NCBI RefSeq assembly: GCF_021730395.1
Contig: NC_069366.1
Coordinates: forward strand, 64,671,001 to 64,735,000
DNA length: 64,000 bases
Origin: Mercenaria mercenaria
Taxonomy: Eukaryota; Mollusca; Bivalvia; Venerida; Veneridae
Reading direction: 5' to 3'
Shown here: piece by piece, positions 1-11,100 of the stretch
How positions within the stretch are numbered: the first letter of the stretch is position 1
Layout: the number at the start of each line of letters is the position of its first letter
Program-made: the position numbers and the translations under genes
Notes under the pieces: generated by a model
Database searches by the model: none
What the model saw: the letters and a program-made list of their open reading frames with translations, nothing else
What the model was told of the DNA's origin: nothing

Positions 1-737
1 GGTTTCTTCAATATCACAGCTATTTGTAAGGTGTGAAAATCAACCTATTGTTGTCCGGTGATGGATTAATCATATTCAAGTTAGTTTGTGTGTTTGTTTT
101 GTTTGTTATTTAATCTTTAATCCAATTTAAATGTCAGGAAGTTTGCATTTAATTCCCAATAATTAGTCTTATAAAACAACGTGCAAGCAGGAAAGCTGTT
201 TTCCAATATAACAACTAATTTGGATGAAATATTTTCTGTTTGACGGTGTAAAAATCTGCCATTTAGGATTGAGTAACAATATGCGTATTTAACTGGCAGA
301 TTTCGTTATCGAAGCACAGTCAAAATGACTACTCAACTAGGAACATTACCGCTGCATTCAGACTTGTTTTGGGAAGGAATAAAAATGCTCATGTTTAAAT
401 GTATATTTTAAAAAATTAAAAAATTATATGTATGTGTTTGATAAAGATAATTTATTTGTCAGTAAAATTAAAATAGTATTTACGTTTTATATTATTTCTT
501 TCCCTTTTCAAAACTTTTCAAAAAACATCGGGTATAATGACAATATAGACGTCCGATACAAGTACAAAGTAGTCCCAGATAGTCGATATTGTTACGTCGA
601 ACTTCGGATACGTCGATGCAATTTTTACAGTCCCTTGAATATCGAGGTAACGGTATTTGACTGTAATTATTAACTAATTAAGAAATTGTTTTTCTTTGAT
701 TTACCACAAAATATTTTCCATTTTCAATGAATGATGT
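1..737. other. Non-coding sequence left of the first visible ZNF341 exon
   Basis: AT-rich sequence with no supported exon. It is probably intron of the zinc-finger gene, because the first visible exon at 2190 starts in the middle of the conserved protein. The short open frame at 428-673 shows no family features. I see nothing else here. Confidence 0.5.
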
Positions 738-741
738 TAAA

Positions 742-925
742 TGCTGTAAAATCATTAATATTCGTGTGGAACTTACTTTCATCATGGTTGAGTCAATCCC
801 GAGAACCAAGTGGAAATCCCAGTCATTTAATGTTAAAGTGGAAGTCCAAGAATTCATATCTCCTTGAAATAATTTTGACAAAAAGCAAAAGTTTGTTCCC
901 CTAAAATTAAGTGATTTTACTGTAT
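742..925. mobile_element. MITE with CTGTAAAATCATT-type inverted ends
   Basis: The left end reads CTGTAAAATCATT and the right end reads GTGATTTTACTGTA, an imperfect inverted repeat about 14 bp long. The interior contains a motif near 'gttgagtcaatcc' that recurs at 62481-62690 and 63218-63340, so this is one of three copies of one family in the window. No coding potential; superfamily not assigned. Confidence 0.65.
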
Positions 926-929
926 TTTT

Positions 930-1885
930 AGCTCGACTATTTATAGAATAGTAGAGCTATTGGACTCGCCCATGCGTCGACGTCCGCGTCCCGATTTGGT
1001 TAAGTTTTGTATGTAAGCTGGTATCTCAGCAACCACATGTGGGAATGGATTGAAACTTCACGCACTTATTCACTGTGATAAACTGACTTACATTGCACAG
1101 GTCCCATAACTCTATTTTGCTTTTTTACAAAATTATGCCCCTTTTTCGACTTAGAAATTTTTGGATAAGGTTTTGTATGTAAGCTGGTATCTCAGTAACC
1201 ACTTGTGGGAATGGATTGAAACTTCACACACTTATTCACTGTGATAAACTGACTTACATTGCACAGGTCCCATAACTCTATTTTGCTTTTTTACAAAATT
1301 ATGCCCCTTTTTCGACTTAGAATTTTTTGGTTAAGGTTTTGTATGTAAGCTGGTATCTCAGTACTCACTAATTGGAATGGATTGAAACTTCACACACTTG
1401 TTCACTGTCATGATCTGACATGCACAAAGCAGGTTCCATAACTCTATTTTGCTTTTTTACAAAATTATGCCCCTTTTTCGACTTAGAATTTTTTGGTTAA
1501 GGTTTTGTATGTAAGCTGGTATCTCAGTATCCACTAACGGGAAAGGATTGAAACTTCACACACTTGTTCACTGTCATGATGTGACATGCAGTGCAAAGGG
1601 TCAATAACTCAACTTTGCATTTTACAAAATTATGCACCTTTTAAAACTTAGGACTTTTGGGTTAAATTCTTAATATGTAAGCTGGTTATCTCAGTACCCC
1701 TCTAATGGGAAATTGGATTGAAACTTCACACACTTGTCCACTGTCATGAGCTGATAAGCACTATGTAGGTTCTATAACCCTATTTTGCTTTTTTTAAATT
1801 ATGCCCCTTTTTCGACTTTAGTATTCATTCAGTCGACAAGGCTGTTGAATAGTCGAGCGTTGCTGTCCTCCAACAGCTCTTGTTT
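930..1885 (+). mobile_element. HINE-like element A, ~166-bp tandem core
   Basis: The element begins after a T run with a hairpin (AGCTCGACTATT pairing with AATAGTagAGCT, 930-958). It continues with about five tandem copies of a ~166-bp unit; the TGTATGTAAGCTGG motif falls at 1009, 1174, 1340, 1506 and ~1674. Near the right end AATAGTCGAGC is the inverted complement of the left GCTCGACTATT, followed by a small hairpin (GCTGT/ACAGC) and TCTTGTTT. Hairpin, subterminal inverted repeat and CTTGTTT recur in the other elements here. The Helentron-type (rolling-circle, non-autonomous) assignment is inferred from this architecture; no transposase is present. Confidence 0.7.
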
Positions 1886-2189
1886 AGAATATTTTCCCAA
1901 TTATAAGGAAGACATGTACTAACTTTTCGATTTAGTGTAACTGGCAACTTCTCCACTTGAATAAGAGATTGAAGATGGATGACTTGGGAAGACTTTCCTG
2001 TAAAATTTTCAAGAAAAACATTTGTCTTGCATGTGGATCAAACCTCTGACCTGTAGTGTGAAATTCTTAAGCTCTCCCTATTGTGCTTATTTGGCAAGCA
2101 AAATGTAACTATAATTAGAGGTGTGATGGAGCTTTTAGACAGATCACATAACTCAGGTTTATAAATTTGACATATCATATATGTTACAG

Positions 2190-5100
2190 GTGTGGCCATC
2201 AGGACCTTCTGGTAGCACATTGCCGGTGCAGCCTCCAGCTATGTTAGTTCCTGTAGAAGACGAAACAGAGAAATCCTCCCCAGCAGAAACAAGTGACACA
2301 CCAGAGCAACAAACAGAGGTTGGGTGCAAAGTCTGTGTGCATGATTATTTCTGATAAAACACTATAAAATGTTGAAATAATTACTTACAGTTTTGAAACT
2401 CTTTATTCAAAGGGGGGCCTCCATGGCTGAGTTGTTAAGATAGCTGGATTCAGATCACTTGCCCTTCACTGATGTGGGTTTAAAACCTTGCTTGTGGTGT
2501 AGAATTTTTCATGTGACGAAACCATCTGGTTTGCTTACTGGAAGTAGGTGGTTCTACCAAGGTTTTCACCCGTGATTAAGTAATGCTTAGCTAGGCAGCT
2601 GGGGTCTTCCCCTACCATCAGAAGCTGAAAAATTTGCCTTATGACATAAATTGTTTGTGTGAGTTTAAACTCAACAAAGACAAAACTTTTTCGCAACTTT
2701 TTATATCCCGAAGGTGGGCATATTAAAATCGCACTGTCTGTCCGTCCGTGCGTGCATCCGTGGTTCCGGTAAATTCTTGTCCGGGCTGTAACTCTTCCAT
2801 CCATGAAGGGATTTTGAAATAACTTGGCATAAATGTTCACCATAATGAGACGAAGTATCATGCGCAAGACCCAGACCCCTAGCTCCAAGGTCAAGGTCAT
2901 AGAGGTCAAATGTTAACAGGGTATGTTTCATGTCCGGTCCATAACTTTGCCACCCATGAAGGGATTTTGAAAGAACTTGGCATAAATGTTTACCATAATG
3001 AGACGACGTGTCATGCGCAAGACCCAGGCCCCTAGCTCCAAGGTCAAGGTCACACTTACAAGTCAAAGGTTAACAGGGTATGTTTCATGTCTGGTCCATA
3101 ACTCTGCCATTCATTAAGGGATTTTGAAATTAATTGGCTTAAATGTTCACCATAATGAGACAACGTGTCATGAGCAAGACCCAGACCCCTAGCTCCAAGG
3201 TCAAGGTCACACTTAAACCCCCAACATTTCCTACCGGGGCAGACAGAAAATAGTGGGAAGAGCTACATTTTGTTACTCAGAAGCAGTAGCTAAAAATAAC
3301 CATTGTAAACACAGGTAGCTTGTAGCAGACGATCTTTCAAAATACAGAAGAGCATGCAACTTACTTGCTGTTTTCAGTTGTAAAAGTTATTAATCCAATT
3401 TTTGTAAATATTTTCTTTAAAATCACTAGATTTCCTTTTCTTCACAGGTACTTGATAAGTTTTGTGGGATTTCTTTTATAAGACATTGTTCTATAGGAAG
3501 TAGATTCCCTATCAGTGTTATCATTCCAGTCAACAAAGCAAAATTTATTCTCAGTTGATATGTTGTTTCGTTTGACAAATTATTAAATTAAATCCAAATT
3601 AATCAAGATGAATGTAACACTAGGACTGTGAAACACAGTGTCAAGACATGAAATGAAAATTTGGCGGAATTTTTGGAGGCCTGTTTCAGTCAATGTATTA
3701 TCAAGAAAGTCAAGATAATAGGCAATTAGGGAGGACTGTCAAAACAATACACATTCATGGCATCAAATTTACTGATAAGTTTGTGGCACTTTGCAACTGG
3801 ACTTTCATACCAGATTATTCCCAAATTCAATTGAAAATAATGGATTGAGTGGGGAAAATGGAAAATAGTTACTGTGGAAACAGAATAGTCAGAAATTACA
3901 ACTTATTTTCAGTAAATAAACACTTATGTACTACATGTACTAGTTATATAATAAGTATTTATTCACTTCATGCACATAATAAGTGTAAATCATTTTCTGA
4001 GATGAACACAAAGGTGATAAAAAGCAGGTAAACAGAGGTGACTGTGAATGTTGTGAATAATCTTCTGCTGCAGTATTTTTGTTGATAAACAAAGCCACAT
4101 GCTTATTCTGTTTACATTTCTCTGCTCTCTGAGGTTATAACCTCTAAGCCCCTCCGGGGAAATTCAGATTTTTGACAGTTGAGATTTTAAAAAAATCTAA
4201 AACTATACTTTCTTGACATTTTTTGAAAAAATTAAATGCACCAATACAAATGATACATATCAAAGTATAAATGTGCATGTTTTAATTTCATTCAGGAGTT
4301 CTTTCAGGATTTCAAAAAAGGGTTCTCTGATGTTTACCATGCATATTTTATGTAGAAACCTGCCCCAGTGCCATCTTCCTGCTTTTATATCCTAGTTGGG
4401 GGTTTAAGGTCAAAGGTTTACATGGTCTGTTTCTTGTCTGGTCCATAACTCTGTCATTGATGAAGGGATTTTGAAATTACTTGGCATAAATGTTCCCTAT
4501 AATGAGATGAGGTGTCATGTGCAATACCCAGACCCCTAGCTCCAAGGTCAAGGTCACACTTACAAGTCAAAGGTTAACAGGAAATGTTTCGTGTCCGGTC
4601 CATAACTCTGCCATTCATTAAGGGATTTTGAAATTACTTGGCATAAATGTTCACCATAATGAGACAACTTGTGATGAACAAGACCCAGACCCCAAGCTCC
4701 AAGGTCAAGGTCACACTTAGAGGTCAAAGGTTAACATGGTCTGTTTCTTGTCCAGTCCATAACTCTGCCATTGATGAAGGGATTTGGAAATTACTTGGCA
4801 TAAATGTTCCCTATAATGAGATGAGGTGTCATGTGCAAGACCCAGACCCCTAGCTCCAAGGTCAAGGTCACACTTAGAAGTCAAAGGTGTTTCTTGTCTG
4901 GTCCATAACTCTGCCATTTACCAAGGGATTTGAAAATAATTTGACACAAATGTTAACCATATTGAGAAGATGTGTCACACTTATGACCGAGGCCTCTTAG
5001 GTCAAGGTCAGAAAATGATATGTGATATGTTACGAATACAACTGTGGCATTCTTGGGTCTACTTCAGGGGCATTGTCACCAATATTGACAGCTCTTGCTT

Positions 5101-8100
5101 TTAGCTGAATTGACATCAGCTTCCACATTGTCAAATTGTGTTAATATGTGTTAAACTACATTGTCTCAACAAAAATGCATTTAAGTAATGCAGGTTAATA
5201 GTCGTCTACTGGTTGATAACTAGTTTGGGCGACTATAGGATTGCCCTTTTCTGTCTGTCCGTCAACAATTTCGTGTTCGGTCGTAACTCTGTTATACATC
5301 AAGGGATTTTAATATTACTTGGCACAAATGTTCTTCAGGATAAGACAACTTGTCATGCGCAAATCCAGATCCCTAACTTAAAGGTCAAGGTCACAGATAT
5401 GAGGTCAAAGGTCAACATGTCTTTTTATGCCCCCGGCATCTACTGATGCGGGAGGCATATAGTGATCGTCCTGTCTGTCCGTCCGTACGAGGTTAACCAA
5501 ATGGGACCGTTTCGTCTAGCATCAATACCCCTTACTAGAATGACTTGATACTAATGCAGATGTGACCTGTGACCATTCCTCATCTTCAGACATCACCTGA
5601 CCTCAGTTTGACCTTGACTTTGACCTCATTTTGGACTTAGGTTGCTTTATATGGGCCATCTCTTGGTTAACCAAATTGCCCTTTTCGTCTAGCATCAATA
5701 CGGCTTACAAGAATGGATTGATACTAATACAGATGTAACCTGAGACCATTCCTCAACTTCAAACATCACCTGACCTCAGTTTGACCTTGACCTTGACTAA
5801 TTTTGGACTTAGGTTGCTTTATATGGGCCATCTCTTGGTTAACCAAATGGGCCCGTTTCGTCTAGCATCAATACCGCTTACAAGAATGGATTGATACTAA
5901 CACAGATGTAACCTGTGACCATTCCTCATCTTCAAACATCACCTGACCTCAGTTTGACCTTGACGACTCATTTTGGACTTAGGTTGCTTTATATGGGCCA
6001 TCTCTTGGTTAACCAAATGGGACCGTTTCGCCTAGCATCAATACGGCTTACAAGAATGAATTGATACTAATACAGATGTAACCTGTGACCATTCCTCATC
6101 TTCAAACATTACCTGACCTCAGTTTGACCTTGACCTCGTTTTGGACTTAGGTTGCTTTGTATCGACAAGGATGCCACCGGGGGCATCAAGCGTTTATTGA
6201 ACGCAGCTCCTTGTTTCCTTTCCAGTCCATAACTCTGCCATCTATGAAGGGATTTTAATATTACTTGGCAAAAATGTACCCCATTATAAGACGATGTGTT
6301 ATGCACAGATTTTAGACCCCTAACGCAAAGGTCAAGCTCACTCTCGGAGGTCAAAGGTCAATGGGATGTTGTTTTTTCCTATCAGGTCCATAAGTCTGTC
6401 ATCAATTAAGGGATTTTAGTATTAATTGAGGCAAATGTTCATCATAATGAGACAATGTTCCATGTGCAATACCCAGACCCTAGTGCAAAGGTGAAGGTCA
6501 CACCTGAAGGTCAAAAGTTAACATTTATGTTTTTCTGTTCAGCTGGTAAATTATTTTTATATAAGCTTGTGTGTCATATGGAACCAAATAAAAAAAGATT
6601 GTGTATTTTCTTCAGAGTTACTTCCCTTTAATATGATGATTTCCTTCATTTTTTCCAATAAATGTAGATTTTTGTATATGCAAATTTTAATCCAAGTGAT
6701 TGTTTATACAGAACAATATTGTTTATACATCATTGACAGATATCAGATCATTATGTTAGAGAAAATTAGGTACCTTCTAGTAGGGGACTTTGTATTGTAT
6801 GACAATATTTCATTCACTTGATTACCTTTAAAATCTTTCTGTTAACACCTCTTGGAACATAACCTCCTTACAACCACATATATTCTGTTGTTTGGTTTGG
6901 TGAAATTCTCAGTAAGTTAAACTTTCCAGAGCAACAACCACATTTCTATCTTCCCCAGAGAGGTTTTTTTTTTGCATTTTTTTCATTAAATTGCAGAATG
7001 ATGTTGAACCAGAGAGCCCGGAAGGTCGACAAGCTGACAAGGAGAAAAAGCTACTGAAGAAAGAGCAGTACAAACTTAAAGTCGTCATAGATAATTCCTA
7101 CATGTGTCAATACTGTCCAGAGAAATTCAAGTCTTACTATCAACTCAAGTCACACATGGTCAAACATAAAAGCTTCCAGGTAAATATTGATTGTAAAATC
7201 TCTATTGGTGACATCTGAACCATAAACACCTCTACAATGATAATATTTACTTACAATTCTCTGATGAAAGCAAATTCTTATTAAAATGATCTCTACAGAG
7301 CAACAACTTTAAATCATAACACAGATGATTCTTTCTAGTTGTTGTTTGCATAGGAGAGGTTGCTCTGTAGCTCATATTCTTCTTATTTAAGTTCAGCTAA
7401 TGCATAGAAAATTACTTTAAAGTAAACTTCCCAGGAAAAGAAATAATGAAGGGCAGTTATTTGAATAGCAACAGCGTAATGTCTCATCTTCTCACAGCGC
7501 AGGTTAGAGACCACCAATTGTTTTCCCATAGACTTACATTGTAACATTATGGCATGTACGGCCTTCCATACATCGAAACATGTATATCTAATTACAAGTT
7601 TTTCAAGAACTATCTTAGTTCTACCAAAATATCGGACGAAAAACATATGAATAGTGATACTTTATTTAAGTAATTTTCGTGTGAATGAGATGACCCCCAG
7701 TTTGCATCATTGACATGGCGGGAGAAATTCGTTCGATAAAACTTTTTTTCAATACACATAAAATGTAGCAAATTTTGTCAAAATGTATAATGAAATACTG
7801 TAAATGCAGTGAAAAATTATCAATTTTGAAAAAATAATCACTTCCTGGGTTTGTTTACATGACTGACCAATCAGAACGCACAGACATTACCTTATTCCCA
7901 GGTATACACTTACCTCATTCCCAGTAGGTTCCCTGTACTTTTTTGAATTGGTGGTCTCTGACCTGCAAGCTTTCCATGGATTATGAACACAATGGTAACG
8001 TTACATTTGTTTGGGTCAGTAGATTTCAAGGATTATGAACATAATGGTAATATTTCATTTGTTTGGGTCAGTAAATTTCATTCGAATTAGAATGCAACGG

Positions 8101-11100
8101 CTGTATATAGTTTCAGCAAATGAAACCATTTGGACTATAAATGGATGTGTTAGCAAATATTTAATATTAGACATGTTTTTCATCAATCTTCTCAGGTATA
8201 TAAGTGTGTGGTCACAGAGTGTGGTCAGACATTTCAGGACATGGAGACATTTTTAGACCATACTTCCACACACAACGAGGATATAACATACAGATGTCAT
8301 CAGTGTTCTAAAGTATTCTCCACGTTGTACGAGCTAGGGATACACCAGTACTCTCACAGTCTGTACCAGAATCCTGGCAAGTCAGGACCATGGTTAGTAA
8401 CTGTATGCAATGGCTTTTTATTATTCAATAACTTGACATTTTCATATAATAAGTCCCCATTCAAGGCATAAAATGCCTTTTTTCATTGTAGCAAATCTTT
8501 TTGTCATGGTAAGTTTGCAGGTATGAATATTTTGAACCTTTTTGCCATTTAGAATATGAAGATATTCTGAGATTGTATTTACTAGATTTATTTTCAAAAG
8601 CATTCATTTTTATTAATGAAAAAAAAAATAATGAATATCTATACTGATTGTAAAATCAGATATTTTCATGAGGCTAAATTTTTGCAGTTTTTTAAATTGG
8701 AGCTGATTTGTGAGGTAAAATATTCATGATATATGGCAATCTTGTGAAACATGTAACGCTGTTTGTGCAAGTTATTGCACTTTTTGTGCCCCCAAAATTT
8801 AAGAGGTCGGGGAGGCAGTCTTGAGTCATAAAAACATGTACAGTGGCAGGAGTGGGGGTGGGGCACCTGTGTCCTATGGACACACATATAGTTTGATTAT
8901 TCATTTTCACAAATGTTGCAAAAATAAATGCCTGAAAAAATTTTCTGATGTTACAGTGATTTAATTATTGTCTGAATTTTCAGTTTAATACTGGACACAT
9001 TTCTGTGGTGACTTAGTTACCATTCGCTTTCAATACCAGATGCATTCCCTGATGGTTAAGTATCATATAAATGTTCAGTTCAATGCTGGATATCTTTGTT
9101 ACAATGCTACTAGGGTTTTAGTAGCCTAATCTTTGTTTTTCAGGCATTTTCAGTGTACAATGTGTATGAGCAAGTATGCCACGCCTGAGGCTCTACAACA
9201 TCATATGAGTACAACTAGTCATGAATACCCGTGCCCTCATTGTCAGAAAAACTTTACATGTGAACGATTCCTCAGGAAGCATCTTGCATCACATGGAACG
9301 GAAAGTAAGATACATGTCTCTTTGTTTACATGAGTAATCTTTCAGTCTTTGGTAAAAAGGGAGCCTCAATGGCCTCTTATGGTCCCTTGCCTTTTATAAC
9401 TGGGCATTTAAGCCTCGCCAATAAAAATTTTGAATGCAACAAAAGTTAGAAAATTCAAAAAACAACATATTTCAGGCCAGTGGCAATGTTCCCTATTTAG
9501 TAGTTAACCAGAATGCTTGTAGCATGCATCAGAAAATGGATGTTGTGTTTGTCAGAAAAATATGTAACTGGTCATATTTTAGACCAATATGAATGTAGCT
9601 TTTTTCAGAAAATTTAAATACAAATAACGTAACACTTCATATTGCAGACAAATAGGAATGTAGTATATGCCTGGACAGTTCTTACTTCAGACCGGTATGA
9701 ATATAGCTCCCCAAGTATGAAAAATGAATATTTTATATTTCAGACCAGCATGAATGTAGCACTTCAATCTAGTAAAAAATAAATATTTTATTTCAGACCA
9801 GTATGAATGTAGCGTATGCCAGAAAAATTTAAAGACAGAACACTACCTCAAGAATCATATGTTGATCCACACGGGAGAGAAACCGTACGAGTGTGAGACC
9901 TGTGGTGCTGCATTTAATCGTAAAGATAAACTGAAAAGACATAATCTTATACATGATGCTAAAGTGAAGTACAAGTGTCCATTTAAAGCAGTTTGTGGTA
10001 AGTCAGTCAGCTATTGCACTCAGTGGTTTGTCCATTTCTGCAGTTATGTATGTAAGCTGATATCTGAGTAACCACTTATGGGAATGAATTGATATTTCAC
10101 TTGTTCACTGTGATCTGACATGCTATCCACGGGTTCAAAACCTCTGGTTTGCCTTTTTACAAACTTACATATATTCATGTATGCCCCTCTCCACTGGGTG
10201 TTTTTGCCCTGTCCGTCCATCCGTACGTACATCACACTTCATTTCCGGTCAATAACTGGAGAACCATTTGACCTAGAACCGTCAAACTTCATAGGGTGGT
10301 AGGCCTTATGGAGTAGACGGCCCCTATTGTTTTTGGGGTCACTCCATCAAAGGTCAAGGTCACAGGGGCTATAGGATGATTGGTCATGCAGAGTAGATGA
10401 CCCCTATTGTTTTTGGGGTCACTTTGTTAAAGGTCAAGGTCACAAAGGCCAGAACATGGAAAACCACTTGACCCAGAATGTTGAAACTTTGTAGGAGGAT
10501 TGGACAAGCAGAGTAGATGACCCTTACTGGTTTAAGGCCACTCTATAAAAGGTCAAGGTCACAGCAGAGAGAACATGGAAATCATTTTCCATCAATATAA
10601 TTTGAAAACCATTTGACCTAGAACCTTCAAACTTCATAGGGTGATAGGACTTACAGAGTATATGACCCCTAATGTTTTTGGGGACATTCCATCACAGGTC
10701 AAGGGCACAGGGGGCTGAACATAGAAAACTCTTTCCAATCAATAAGATGAGAACCACTTGACCCAGAATGTTGAAACTTAATAGGATGATTGGACATGCA
10801 GAGTAGATGACCCCTATTGATTTTGGGGTCACTGTGTTAAAGGTCAAGGTCACAGGGACTTCAACATGAAAAGTCATTTCTGATCAATAACTTGAGAACC
10901 ACTTTACCCAGAATGTTTAAACTTCATAGGATGATTGGACATGCAGAGTAGATGACCCCTATTGTTTTAATGGGCCTCTCTTTAAAGGTCAAGGTCAGAG
11001 GGGCCTGAACATGGAAAACTGTTTCCATTTCATAACTTGAGAACCACCGGGCCTAAAATGTTGGAACTTAGTGGTATAATTGGACATGCCAAGTAGATGA

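Noticed and set aside
2701-3066. Long minus-strand reading frames with [20 protein letters not shown] repeats (also at 4717-4917 and 6109-6354)
   Set aside because: They are translations of the ~157-bp tandem core and repeat with its period. No start context, and interrupted by stops at unit borders.
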